Shown here: piece after piece, positions 15,935-24,730 of the stretch | How the letters are laid out: every line of letters starts with the position of its first letter | Position numbering within the stretch: the first letter of the stretch is position 1 | Assembly (NCBI RefSeq): GCF_001544015.1 | Contig: NZ_AP014924.1 | Location: 1,736,001-1,800,000, forward strand | Direction of reading: 5' to 3' | Origin: Limnochorda pilosa | GTDB lineage: Bacteria > Bacillota > Limnochordia > Limnochordales > Limnochordaceae | DNA length: 64,000 bases | Made by a program: the position numbers and the translations under genes | The notes under the pieces: generated by a model | What the model saw: the letters and a program-made list of their open reading frames with translations, nothing else | Told to the model about the DNA's origin: nothing | Database searches by the model: none

Positions 15935-17285
15935 GGCGGGGCCTCAGGTGGCGGACAGGTCCGAGCTCCCCCCCGTGCGGGTGGATCTCGGCCGCTACCT
16001 GGAGCGCCTGGAAGCGGTGGAAGGCTTCCGCCAGCGGGGCTGGGTGAGCCAGGTGATCGGGCTCACCATCGAGTCCTCGGGGCCGCGCGCGACCCTGGGC
16101 CAGCTCTGCACCGTCCACCCGGCCGGCGCCCGCCGCCCGATCCTGGCCGAGGTGGTGGGCTTCCGGGACAGGAAGACGCTTCTCATGCCCCTGGGCGAGA
16201 TGCACGGCATCGGGCCGGGAAACCCGGTGGTCGCCGAGCGCCGGGGGCTCACCGCCCCGGTGGGCTGGAAGCTCCTGGGCCGGGTCCTGGACGGCCTCGG
16301 CCGCCCCATGGACGACGGGGGCCCCCTGCAGGTCGAGGGGCGCTACCCGGTGCACCGCACCCCGCCGGACCCCCTCGCCCGTCAGCGGGTGACGGCCCCG
16401 CTGCCGCTGGGGGTGCGGGCCATCGACGGCCTCGTCACCTGCGGCCGGGGCCAGCGCCTGGGCATCTTCTCGGGCTCGGGCGTGGGGAAGTCGACGCTCC
16501 TGGGCATGATCGCCCGCAACACCGCAGCGGACGTGAACGTCATCGGCCTCATCGGCGAGCGCGGCCGCGAGGTTCGGGACTTCCTGGAGGAAGACCTGGG
16601 GCCCGAAGGGCTGGCCCGCTCGGTGGTGGTGGTGGCCACCTCGGACCAGCCGGCGCTGGTGCGCACCAAGGGGGCGTACCTGGCCACGGCCATCGCCGAG
16701 TTCTTCCGGGACCAGGGCAAGGACGTGCTCCTCTTGATGGACTCGGTCACCCGCTTCGCCGCAGCCCAGCGGGAGGTGGGGCTGGCGGTGGGCGAGCCGC
16801 CGGCCACCAAGGGGTACACCCCCTCGGTCTTCGCCGAGCTGCCGCGCCTCTTGGAGCGGAGCGGTTCGTCGGAGCGGGGGACGATCACCGGCCTCTACAC
16901 GGTGCTGGTGGACGGCGACGACCTGACGGACCCCATCGCCGACTCGGTGCGGAGCATCCTGGACGGCCACGTGGTGCTCTCCCGGCGGCTGGCCGAGCGG
17001 GAGCACTACCCGGCCGTGGACGTGCTGGCGAGCGTCAGCCGGGTGATGCGCGATGTGACCGGCCCGGCCCACCAGCGGGCGGCGGCCCGGGTTCGGGCGC
17101 TCCTCGCCGCCTACCGGGATGCGGAGGACCTGATCCAGGTGGGCGCCTACGCCCACGGGAGCAACCCCGAGGTGGACACGGCCATGGCCCGCATGGAGGC
17201 CATCGAGGCTTTCTTGCGCCAGGACGTGGACGAGCGGAGCGACTTGGAGGAGACCCTGCGGGGGCTCGAGGCCCTGGCGGGCTGA
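15924..17285 (+). CDS. fliI: Flagellum-specific ATP synthase FliI
   Basis: 453-residue F1-beta-like ATPase of the type III export apparatus. Walker A GSGVGKST is at 184-191, GERGREV follows, Walker B is VLLLMDSVTRFA, and the conserved PATKGYTPSVFAELPRLLER segment is present in two parts. The GTG at 15924 overlaps fliH; a GTG at 15948 is an alternative start that would remove eight residues. Confidence 0.97.
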   Translation: MRPEAGPQVADRSELPPVRVDLGRYLERLEAVEGFRQRGWVSQVIGLTIESSGPRATLGQLCTVHPAGARRPILAEVVGFRDRKTLLMPLGEMHGIGPGNPVVAERRGLTAPVGWKLLGRVLDGLGRPMDDGGPLQVEGRYPVHRTPPDPLARQRVTAPLPLGVRAIDGLVTCGRGQRLGIFSGSGVGKSTLLGMIARNTAADVNVIGLIGERGREVRDFLEEDLGPEGLARSVVVVATSDQPALVRTKGAYLATAIAEFFRDQGKDVLLLMDSVTRFAAAQREVGLAVGEPPATKGYTPSVFAELPRLLERSGSSERGTITGLYTVLVDGDDLTDPIADSVRSILDGHVVLSRRLAEREHYPAVDVLASVSRVMRDVTGPAHQRAAARVRALLAAYRDAEDLIQVGAYAHGSNPEVDTAMARMEAIEAFLRQDVDERSDLEETLRGLEALAG

Positions 17286-17301
17286 GGGAGGTGACTCGAA
17301 G

Positions 17302-17790
17302 GTGGCCCGGTTCGAGTTCCGGCTGGACGGGGTGTACCGCTGGAAGCAGCGGGAGGAGGAGGCAGCCCGGGACGCGTGGGTGCAGGCCCACCGGCGGCTG
17401 AACCAGGCCCGGGCCGAGCTCCTGCTGCTGGAGGAGGAGCTGGGGCGGCTGGGCGAGGGCCTGCCCTCGGGCGCCATGGACGGCGCCGACCTCCAGGCGT
17501 GGGCGGTCTACGCCTCTCACACCCGGGATCGGGCGGCCCGCCAGCAGGAGGAGGTCGTGCGGGTGGAGGGCGACGCGGGGGCCGCCTTCCGCGGGCTGGT
17601 GGCGGCGTCGCAAGAGCGTCGCCTCTTCGAGCGGCTCCGGGAGAAGGAGCGGGTTCGCTTCGTGCGGGCCGAGGAGCACCGGGAGCAGCGGGAGCAGGAC
17701 GAGATGGCCGGCGTGCGGGTGGGTGCGCTGCCCGGGCGCCGCTGGAGGGGGCCGGCCCGGCGCGACGACGCCGTAGCCGGGCCCGCCTAG
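17302..17790 (+). CDS. fliJ: Flagellar export protein FliJ
   Basis: 162 residues, almost entirely charged helix, as expected for the two-stranded coiled coil that couples FliI to the export gate. The N-terminus FEFRLDGVYRWKQREEE matches the FliJ pattern (FxFxLxxVLxxRxxxE). The C-terminal 25 residues are Arg/Pro/Gly-rich and not conserved. Position between fliI and a MgtE-N-like protein supports the call. Confidence 0.88.
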   Translation: MARFEFRLDGVYRWKQREEEAARDAWVQAHRRLNQARAELLLLEEELGRLGEGLPSGAMDGADLQAWAVYASHTRDRAARQQEEVVRVEGDAGAAFRGLVAASQERRLFERLREKERVRFVRAEEHREQREQDEMAGVRVGALPGRRWRGPARRDDAVAGPA

Positions 17791-17796
17791 GGGGCG

Positions 17797-18378
17797 ATGG
17801 CGATGACCCGTCTCCTGCGATGGCCGTGGGTGGTCCTGCTGGTCCTCCTCGCGCTGGTGGTGGCCGGGGTGGCGCTCCAGCGCACCCACGCGCTCCCCGT
17901 GGGGGAGTACCTCCTGCGGGGTGCGGCCCGGGTGCCCGGTCTCGAGACCGTGGTGGCCACCTACCGGCTCGGGGAAGAGCGGAGCGCCCGGCTGGCCGCC
18001 CGGGAGGGGGAGCTGGCCGCGCGGGCGGCGGAGCTTGCGAGCCGCGAGGCCGAGCTCGAGTCGGAGAGGGCCCGCCTGGAGGCCGAGGCGGCCCGGCTCG
18101 ATGCCCGGGCGAACGACCTGGACCGGCGGGAGGCGGCCCTGAAGGATCAGGCGGCCCAGGTGGGGACCGCGGTCACCCAGACGACCCGGGCGGCGAAGCT
18201 TTACGCCATCTTCGGCGAGATGCGGCCGAAGGACGCGGCCCGGCTGGCGGGCGAGCTGCCGCCCGAAGAGGCCGCGAGGATGCTCTTGACGCTGCCCGAA
18301 CGGGATGCGGCGGCGATCCTTGCTGAGATGGACCCCCAGGCGGCGGCCCAGCTCAGCCAGATGCTTGCGGGGCTCTAG
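17797..18378 (+). CDS. MotE/YlxF-like membrane protein with MgtE N-domain
   Basis: 193 residues. One transmembrane helix near residues 8-28, a heptad-rich coiled coil (about 65-125, many repeats of LxAREAELxS type), then a MgtE intracellular-N-like domain (about 130-193) with MRPKDAARLAGELPPEEAARML split over two helices. MotE of Gram-negative bacteria and YlxF of Bacillus have this architecture; MotE acts as a chaperone for the stator component MotC. A stator or assembly role here is inference. ATG 17797 and ATG 17803 are both possible starts. Confidence 0.82.
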   Translation: MAMTRLLRWPWVVLLVLLALVVAGVALQRTHALPVGEYLLRGAARVPGLETVVATYRLGEERSARLAAREGELAARAAELASREAELESERARLEAEAARLDARANDLDRREAALKDQAAQVGTAVTQTTRAAKLYAIFGEMRPKDAARLAGELPPEEAARMLLTLPERDAAAILAEMDPQAAAQLSQMLAGL

Positions 18379-18477
18379 CCCCCGGGCCGGGAGGCCCGGG
18401 AAGACGCCGGCCTTCGCCCCGGGGAGCCGGGGGTGCCGGCAGGCCCTGCAACCGCACACAGGGAGGAGGTGAACGAG

Positions 18478-20223
18478 ATGACCAACCAGATGGTGTTCGA
18501 GCTGGTGCCCAGGAACGCGGCTCCCGCGGAGGCGGGGGCCCGCCGGCCTGGGCCGCGCGCCCGCGAGGGGGCGCCCGCACGGAGCTTCGAGGATGTCCTG
18601 CGGGGGCTGGACCGGACCGGTCGCGCGTCGCGGGATCTGCGCACCCGAACGGGGGTGCAGCCCACCGAGGAGCGAGCCCGGAAGGACGACCGGGAGCCCG
18701 AGACCGCCGGGACGGAGCAGGCGGCGGGCGACGCGGCGCCCCAGCAGGCTCCGGGCACGCGGGCGTCCGCGGCCGGTCGGGACACGGCCGGGAGCGACGA
18801 CGGCGCGGCCCGCGAAGCCGGGGCCGAGGAGACGGAGGCTGTCCCTGGTGCTGGCGAAGCAGGCACCGCTACCGCGGCCGCTCGGCCTGAGGGGCTGCTG
18901 GCCGCACTGGCCTCGGTGCAGGGGATGGTCCCTTCCCCAGCTCCACCCGGCGGGCGCGGGCCGCAAGGACCCTCGACCCCGACGGGAGGGGAGTGGCTTC
19001 AGGCGGCCACCCTGGCCGGATCCGCCCCTCAGGGGAGCCTGCAGGAGGAGCTCGCACCGAGGGCGCCCCGGCCTGAAGGGGCGCTCGCCGGGTCGATCGC
19101 CTCGGCAGCGGCGGCCGTGACCGCTCCTGCGGCGCCGCTGGAAGGTGCGCAGGCGGGCGCCGACCCGGCGGCAGGGCAGGGGCCTGAGGTCCCTTCGTCG
19201 GAGCCGGCCCGACCTCGCGCCGGCGCCGCGGTGGAGGGGCCGCCCCCATCCGGGAAGGAGACGGTGGAGGCCCTGCTCCAGGCTCTGGCCGGCACGCAGG
19301 GCCAGGAGACCGGACGGGCGCCCCATGAGGCCCGGTCCGGGGGAGACGCTCCGGCGACGGCCGGGTCGACCGCAGCTGAGGGTCGATCCCAGGGGCCGGC
19401 GGCCGGCAGCGGCTCGTCCCAGGCGGCCTCCGGTCACGGCGGCACCGCTGCGGCAGAGTCGCCCGCTGCCGGCGTCCCGCTGGCAGCGCTCCTGAGCGAG
19501 GCGGGCGCCGCGCGGCAGGACGCCGTCGGGGCCGGACTGGGCCACGGGGGGAGGGACCTCCCGGATCCCCATGCGGCGGGGCCCCAGGCCGCGACCCAAG
19601 GCACGGCCCGGGGCGCAGTGGCTCCGGCCGAGGCACCGAACGAGGCGTCCACCGGCCCGGAGCCCAGGCTCCAGGGTGCGGTGCTGTCCGGCACCGCGGC
19701 ACCCGAATCGGTCGCACCGGCGCAGCCGGCCGCGCTCGCCGGCACCAGCCAGGCCGACGCAGGCAGCCCCGCCCGAGGGGGCGAGCCCCTCGCCTCCATG
19801 CCCATGGCGCAGGTGGGCGAGACGGTGGTGAAGCGGCTCCAGCAGCTGCGAAACCCCGGCGCGGACGAGCTGCGGCTGGAGCTGGAGCCCAAGGAGCTGG
19901 GGGCGCTCAAGATCCGCCTCGAGCTCCGGGGCGACGGGGTGAAGGCCCACTTCGTGGTGGACCGCCCCGTGGTGCAGGCGATGCTGGAGCGGGCCATGGC
20001 CGAGCTGCGCCAGAGCCTGGCCCAGCAGGGCTACCGGGTGGACGAGCTGCAGGTGGCGCTGCAGGGCGACGGCCAGGCCCGCGGGCAGGGCGGTGAGCAG
20101 GGCGGCCGCCCGGGCCGTGGGCACGGGCGCCGGGTGACGGGCACCGAAGGGGTGGCGCCGGTACCGGAGCCCGCAGGGCAGGCCCGCTGGGCCGGGGCAG
20201 GACGGATCGACATCCGGGCCTGA
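18478..20223 (+). CDS. fliK: Flagellar hook-length control protein FliK
   Basis: 581 residues. The first 430 are low-complexity, rich in Ala, Gly, Pro, Glu and Arg, and probably disordered, serving as the ruler. The C-terminal Flg_hook domain (about 440-530) contains LRLELEPKELGALKIRLEL, the family hallmark, followed by a Gly/Arg-rich tail. The ATG at 18478 has a near-perfect GGGAGGAGGT Shine-Dalgarno, better than any upstream start. FliK switches export from hook to filament substrates. Position before flgD is the norm. Confidence 0.9.
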   Translation: MTNQMVFELVPRNAAPAEAGARRPGPRAREGAPARSFEDVLRGLDRTGRASRDLRTRTGVQPTEERARKDDREPETAGTEQAAGDAAPQQAPGTRASAAGRDTAGSDDGAAREAGAEETEAVPGAGEAGTATAAARPEGLLAALASVQGMVPSPAPPGGRGPQGPSTPTGGEWLQAATLAGSAPQGSLQEELAPRAPRPEGALAGSIASAAAAVTAPAAPLEGAQAGADPAAGQGPEVPSSEPARPRAGAAVEGPPPSGKETVEALLQALAGTQGQETGRAPHEARSGGDAPATAGSTAAEGRSQGPAAGSGSSQAASGHGGTAAAESPAAGVPLAALLSEAGAARQDAVGAGLGHGGRDLPDPHAAGPQAATQGTARGAVAPAEAPNEASTGPEPRLQGAVLSGTAAPESVAPAQPAALAGTSQADAGSPARGGEPLASMPMAQVGETVVKRLQQLRNPGADELRLELEPKELGALKIRLELRGDGVKAHFVVDRPVVQAMLERAMAELRQSLAQQGYRVDELQVALQGDGQARGQGGEQGGRPGRGHGRRVTGTEGVAPVPEPAGQARWAGAGRIDIRA

Positions 20224-20264
20224 GCGGGTTGCAGGGCAGAAGCGACGGGAAGGAGGTGAGAACC

Positions 20265-20711
20265 GTGCAGATCAGCGCCACGACGTTGGGGGGCCAGACA
20301 GGCTCCAGCGAGGTCACCCAGGCCGCCCAGGAGGTGATGGGCAAGGACGACTTCCTGCGGCTGCTCATGACCCAGCTCGAGTATCAGGACCCCATCAACC
20401 CCGTGAAGAACGAGGAGTTCGCCGCGCAGCTGGCCCAGTTCAGCAGCCTGGAGCAGATGCAGAACCTGAACGACGCCATGAGCATGCTCATCTCGCTCCA
20501 GGCATCGACGGCGCTCCTCTCCCAGGCGAGCAGCCTGCTGGGGCGGGAGGTGGCGGTCTACGACCCCGACCGGGGAGGAGACGTGGTGGGCACCGTCCAG
20601 GAGGTCTTCGTCGAGGACGGAGTGCCCTACCTGAGGCTCCTGGTGAACGGCGAGGTGGAGGAGCACCCGGTGCTGAACGTGACCGAGATACACCTGGGCG
20701 AAGGAGCGTAA
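20265..20711 (+). CDS. flgD: Flagellar hook assembly (capping) protein FlgD
   Basis: 148 residues, short compared with the 220-residue enterobacterial protein and typical of Bacillota. The conserved core is KDDFLRLLMTQLEYQDP followed by NEEFAAQLAQFSSLEQM, which recruits the scaffold to the growing hook. The C-terminus has a small beta-rich part. GTG at 20265 is preceded by AAGGAGGTGA; the upstream ATG-type start at 20229 would place the Shine-Dalgarno inside the gene. Confidence 0.94.
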   Translation: MQISATTLGGQTGSSEVTQAAQEVMGKDDFLRLLMTQLEYQDPINPVKNEEFAAQLAQFSSLEQMQNLNDAMSMLISLQASTALLSQASSLLGREVAVYDPDRGGDVVGTVQEVFVEDGVPYLRLLVNGEVEEHPVLNVTEIHLGEGA

Positions 20712-20715
20712 CGCC

Positions 20716-21129
20716 ATGACCGACGGCGTGCAGAACCGTCCGTTGCAGCCGTTGCGCCCGCGCCCGGAGGGCACCCCACCGGTGAGCCGGCCGGGAACGG
20801 CCCCGGTCCGGCAGGGGGCAGCCGCCCCGGGCAGGTTCCAGGAGCTCTTCACCCAGGCGCTGGACGAGCAGCGGTGGGGCCTCAAGTTCTCGGCCCACGC
20901 CCGCAGCCGGATCCAGAGCCGGAACCTGGAGCTGACGCCCGAGCGGCTGGAGCGGCTCCGCCAGGCGGTGGACCGGGCGGCCCGGAAGGGCGCCCGCGAG
21001 AGCCTGATCCTGGTGGACGACCTGGCCCTGCTGGTGAGCGTGGCCCACCGGACGGTGATCACGGTGCTGGACGGGAAGCAGGCGAGGGAGAACGTCTTCA
21101 CCAACATCGACAGTGCGGTGATCACCTGA
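20716..21129 (+). CDS. Flagellar operon protein, TIGR02530/YlxG-neighbour type
   Basis: 137 residues. The N-terminal 45 are Pro/Arg-rich and variable. The C-terminal 85 (FSAHARSRIQSRNLELT, then LERLRQAVDRAARKGARESL and NVFTNIDSAVIT) match the small conserved flagellar-operon family found between flgD and flgE in Bacillota (TIGR02530). Its biochemical function is not established. It starts 4 nt after flgD. Confidence 0.85.
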   Translation: MTDGVQNRPLQPLRPRPEGTPPVSRPGTAPVRQGAAAPGRFQELFTQALDEQRWGLKFSAHARSRIQSRNLELTPERLERLRQAVDRAARKGARESLILVDDLALLVSVAHRTVITVLDGKQARENVFTNIDSAVIT

Positions 21130-21244
21130 TCACCGAAAAACACGGTCGCACGAGTGGCCGGACCGACCTCCGGAGGGAGGCGGGGGCCCTGGCGGCGGGC
21201 GACGGTCGCCGCCCTGCGACCGGCTGAGACGGGAGGTCTTGGCC

Positions 21245-22468
21245 ATGATGCAATCGCTCTTCGCAGGCGTCTCGGGCCTGCGGAGCCATCAACGAAGAAT
21301 GGACGTCATCGGCAACAACGTGGCCAACGTGAACACCATCGGCTTCAAGGCCGCGCGGACCACGTTCCAGGACGTCCTCTACAACACCCTCCGGGGGGCG
21401 GGCGCGCCCCAGAGCAACCGGGGCGGCACCAACCCCATGCAGGTGGGCCTGGGCGTGCAGGTGGCAAGCATCGACACCGTCTTCACGCCCGGCAACCCCC
21501 AGTCCACCGGCGTCGACACCGACCTGATGATCCAGGGCGACGGGCTCTTCGTGGTCTCCGACGGCCAGAGGACCTTCTACACCCGGGCGGGGAACTTCTT
21601 CCCCGACTCGGACGGAACGCTGGTGACCCCGGGCGGGTACAAGGTGCTGGGGTGGAGGGCGGACGCGCTCGGGAACATCGACGTCTTCCAGCCCATCGGC
21701 CCGCTGAAGATCGAGAAGGGGTCGGTGATCCAGGCGACAGCGACGTCGAACACCGTCATCACAGGGAACATCGAGGCTGGTGGCGGACCCACGCGCACAC
21801 CTGACAAGATCATCTACGACTCGCTTGGGTTCGAGCACGACTTCCACCTGCGGTTTACTCCAGGGGCTGCTTCTGGCGATTGGACAGTCGACGTTTTCAT
21901 CGACGATCCGGGTGAGGTCAGCCCGGTGTCCAGCACCGCCGTCACGTTTAGTGCAACGGGTACCCTGACACCCGGAACGACCTTTACTGCCGGCCCTTAC
22001 GATCCAGTCAACGGCGCGAACCCCTTGAACCTGACCATCGACCTCAGCGCCCTCACCCAGTTCGCCGACGAAACCACCGCCAAGATCGCCTCCCAGGACG
22101 GGTTCCCCAGCGGGACCCTGGAGCGGTTCGCCTTCGACTCCAACGGGATCATCACCGGCTACTACTCCAACGGCCTCAGGCGGTCGCTGGGGCAGGTGGC
22201 CATGGCCCTCTTCACCAACCCGGGCGGCCTCGAGCGGCAGGGCGAGAGCCTCTTCGCCGAGTCGCCCAACTCGGGCACCGCCGACATCGGTGCGGCCAAC
22301 AGCGGCGGGCGGGGAGCGATCCTGCCCAGCACCCTGGAGATGTCCAACGTCGAGCTGGCGCAGGAGTTCACCGACATGATCCTCACCCAGAGGGGCTACC
22401 AGGCCAACTCCCGGGTGATCACCACGTCGGACGAGATGCTGCAGGAGCTCGTCAACCTGAAGCGCTAA
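21245..22468 (+). CDS. flgE: Flagellar hook protein FlgE
   Basis: 407 residues; builds the universal joint. N-terminal rod/hook domain (SLFAGVSGLRSHQRRMDVIG, NVANVNTIGFKAARTTFQD), an outer variable domain (about residues 160-270) and a C-terminal helix with ILTQRGYQANSRVIT. ATG at 21245 with GGGAGG 8 nt upstream preferred over TTG 21239. The variable domain is distinctly less GC-rich than the rest of the gene (144 G+C in the 240 bases 21781-22020 by hand count), which suggests exchange of the surface-exposed part. Confidence 0.95.
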   Translation: MMQSLFAGVSGLRSHQRRMDVIGNNVANVNTIGFKAARTTFQDVLYNTLRGAGAPQSNRGGTNPMQVGLGVQVASIDTVFTPGNPQSTGVDTDLMIQGDGLFVVSDGQRTFYTRAGNFFPDSDGTLVTPGGYKVLGWRADALGNIDVFQPIGPLKIEKGSVIQATATSNTVITGNIEAGGGPTRTPDKIIYDSLGFEHDFHLRFTPGAASGDWTVDVFIDDPGEVSPVSSTAVTFSATGTLTPGTTFTAGPYDPVNGANPLNLTIDLSALTQFADETTAKIASQDGFPSGTLERFAFDSNGIITGYYSNGLRRSLGQVAMALFTNPGGLERQGESLFAESPNSGTADIGAANSGGRGAILPSTLEMSNVELAQEFTDMILTQRGYQANSRVITTSDEMLQELVNLKR

Positions 22469-22475
22469 GGGCGAG

Positions 22476-22570
22476 GCGCCGGCGCCCGCTGGATGGGCGC
22501 CGGCGCGGAGCGAAGGGTAGCGTCGGTCCGGCCGGCCACGGCCGGCCGGACCCGAGCACGGAGGCTCGGG
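22476..22570. repeat. Three consecutive strong hairpins between flgE and motA
   Basis: Hairpin 1: 22476-22487 with 22495-22506, 12 bp perfect, 7-nt loop. Hairpin 2: 22525-22537 with 22540-22552, 13 bp perfect, 2-nt centre. Hairpin 3: 22551-22557 with 22564-22570, 7 bp, sharing two bases with hairpin 2. No T-run follows any of them, so they may be mRNA-stabilising or processing structures or intrinsic pause sites rather than classic terminators. Confidence 0.8.
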
Positions 22571-22613
22571 GGTGGGCGGGATCCCCGCCCGCCCCGGCCA
22601 GGGGGGCGGCAGC

Positions 22614-23423
22614 ATGGACCTGACAACCATCCTGGGGATTCTGGTGGGGATCGGCATCCTTGGGGCGTCGGTGGCGGCCGGATCGAGCATCGGCAGCTTC
22701 GTCAACTGGCCCTCGTTGGGGATCGTTCTGGGGGGTACCCTCGCGAGCACGCTGGTGCACTTCCCCTTCCGGCAGGTGCTCTCCATCGTGCCGCTGGCCC
22801 TGGTCGCCCTGCGCAACCGGGACCACCGGGCGCGGGCGCTCATCCACGACCTGGTGGAGTTCTCCAAGAAGGCGCGGCGGGAAGGGTTGCTGGCCATGGA
22901 GCAGGAGGCCGCCGAGCACCCCAACGACTTCCTCCGCAAAGGGATCCAGCTGGTGGTGGACGGCACCGAGCCCGACCTGGTCCGGAGCATCATGGAGATC
23001 GACCTGGCCGCCCACGAGGAGCGGCACGCCATCGGCCAGGAGGTCATGCAGAGCATGGGCGCCTACGCGCCCGCCTTCGGCATGATCGGGACCCTCATCG
23101 GCCTCATCCAGATGCTCACCCGGCTGGACGACCCGGACGCGGTGGGCCCGGGCATGGCCGTCGCCCTCATCACCACCCTCTACGGCGTGGTGCTGGCCAA
23201 CCTGGTCTTCCTGCCCCTGGCCGGCAAGCTGCGGCTGCGCAGCCAGGAGGAGCGGCTGGAGAAGGAGCTGATCGTGGAGGGCGTGCTGTCGATCCAGGCG
23301 GGGGAGAACCCGCGCATCGTGGAGGAGAAGCTGCTGGCCTTCCTGTCGCCGGAGGAGCGGGCCGCCGAGATCGAGAGCCGGAGCCAGCAGGGACGCGAGG
23401 CGGTGACGGGCGATGTCTCGTGA
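22614..23423 (+). CDS. motA: Flagellar motor stator protein MotA
   Basis: 269 residues. Four hydrophobic segments, a cytoplasmic loop between the second and third, and the conserved GAYAPAFGMIGTLIGLIQML segment of the third transmembrane helix in which the proline that acts in ion-driven movement lies. The ATG at 22614 follows a run of G residues (AGGGGGGCGG). It overlaps motB by 11 nt. The sequence does not settle whether protons or sodium ions are used. Confidence 0.95.
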   Translation: MDLTTILGILVGIGILGASVAAGSSIGSFVNWPSLGIVLGGTLASTLVHFPFRQVLSIVPLALVALRNRDHRARALIHDLVEFSKKARREGLLAMEQEAAEHPNDFLRKGIQLVVDGTEPDLVRSIMEIDLAAHEERHAIGQEVMQSMGAYAPAFGMIGTLIGLIQMLTRLDDPDAVGPGMAVALITTLYGVVLANLVFLPLAGKLRLRSQEERLEKELIVEGVLSIQAGENPRIVEEKLLAFLSPEERAAEIESRSQQGREAVTGDVS

Positions 23424-24216
23424 CCGTCGCCGCCGGGAGCCGCCCGGCATCAAGGGCTCGCCCCACTGGATGACCACCTACGCGGACATGATGTCGCTGA
23501 TCCTGGTCTTCTTCGTCATGCTCTTCACCTTCTCCAGCCTGGACGTTCAGCGCTTCCAGACCATGCTGCAGGCCATCCAGGGGTCGCTGGGGGTGCTGGA
23601 CGGCGGGCGCAGCCTGGCGCCGGAGGCGGTCATCGCCGGGGGGCCCCTGGCCGCGTCGGCGCTGCAGGCGCAATTGGAGCGGGAGCTGCAGGAAGCCAGC
23701 AGGATGGCCGTGCAGATCCGGACCCAGCTCGCCCAGCTGGGGCTGGCCCAGCAGGTGGAGGTGCGGGTGGAAGAGCGGGGCGTGGTGGTCCGCTTCACCG
23801 ACCAGGTCCTCTTCGACCTGGGCAAGGCGGACCTGAAGCCCGAGGCCCTGGGGATCCTGCACGCGCTGGCGCCCGTGCTCCGGCGGTGGCCGCACCAGTT
23901 CCGGGTGGAGGGGCACACGGACGACTGGCCCATCAACACCCCCGTCTTCCCGTCCAACTGGGAGCTCTCCACCGCCCGGGCGAGCCGGGTGATCCGCTAC
24001 CTCATCGAGCGGGAGGATTTCGCCCCGGACCGGCTCTCGGCCGCGGGGTACGGCGAGTACCGCCCGCTCTTCCCCAACGACACCGCGGAGCACCGCCAGC
24101 GGAACCGGAGGGTGGACGTGCTGCTCCTGCGGGCCGGTCTCTCCACCGGTGAGCCCCGGGAGGGCGGCCAGCCTGAAGCAGGAGCCGGCGCAGCCCGGCA
24201 GGAAGGAGGGGCGTAG
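23413..24216 (+). CDS. motB: Flagellar motor stator protein MotB (OmpA domain)
   Basis: 267 residues. A short cytoplasmic N-terminus, one transmembrane helix with the ion-binding aspartate (Asp25 in TTYADMMSLILVFFVML), a linker, and a C-terminal OmpA-like peptidoglycan-binding domain (about 125-250) with EGHTDDWPI and GYGEYRPLFPN. Start ATG lies inside the end of motA, so stator subunits are translationally coupled. The extra C-terminal tail is Gly/Glu-rich. Confidence 0.96.
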   Translation: MSRDRRRREPPGIKGSPHWMTTYADMMSLILVFFVMLFTFSSLDVQRFQTMLQAIQGSLGVLDGGRSLAPEAVIAGGPLAASALQAQLERELQEASRMAVQIRTQLAQLGLAQQVEVRVEERGVVVRFTDQVLFDLGKADLKPEALGILHALAPVLRRWPHQFRVEGHTDDWPINTPVFPSNWELSTARASRVIRYLIEREDFAPDRLSAAGYGEYRPLFPNDTAEHRQRNRRVDVLLLRAGLSTGEPREGGQPEAGAGAARQEGGA

Positions 24217-24699
24217 ATGAACGACGGCGTTCGCCTCGACGGCAAGTGGATCGGCATCTTCGTGGCCATCATCCTCTTCGCGGTGGCCGCCGCGGCCCTG
24301 GTGACCTACCGGGTGGTGGACTACCGGGTCCTGGTGGACACAGGGCTCGTGGCCGGCGATCCCCGGGACCGGGATCGCTCCACGCCGGACCTGGGTCCCA
24401 CCTACGACCTGGGCGTGAAGACGGTCAACCTGGCCACGGAGCCGCTGGGAGGCACCCACTACCTGCGGGCGCAGCTGGTGCTGGAGGCGAAGGATGACAA
24501 GGCGCTGGCCCTGGTCCAGGAGCGCCAGGCGCAGGTGTGGGACCGGATCATCTCCATGGTGCGGAGCCGCACCATGGAGGACATCGACGGCGAGGCGGGG
24601 CTCACCCGCCTGCGGGGCGACCTGGTGGGCTCCCTCAACGAGATCCTGCCGGGGGAGCCCGTGCGGAACCTGTACTTCGTCGACCTGGTGGTCCAGTGA
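24217..24699 (+). CDS. fliL: Flagellar basal body-associated protein FliL
   Basis: 160 residues; single N-terminal transmembrane helix (about 12-31) and a periplasmic domain that in relatives forms rings around the stator and supports torque. The C-terminus LRGDLVGSLNEILPGEPVRNLYFVDLVVQ (quoted in parts) carries the family signature NEILPG...V..LYF..FVVQ. It begins directly after the motB stop. Confidence 0.93.
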   Translation: MNDGVRLDGKWIGIFVAIILFAVAAAALVTYRVVDYRVLVDTGLVAGDPRDRDRSTPDLGPTYDLGVKTVNLATEPLGGTHYLRAQLVLEAKDDKALALVQERQAQVWDRIISMVRSRTMEDIDGEAGLTRLRGDLVGSLNEILPGEPVRNLYFVDLVVQ

Positions 24700-24730
24700 G
24701 GGCCGCCGGGTGCGGAAGGGGGCGGTCTGC

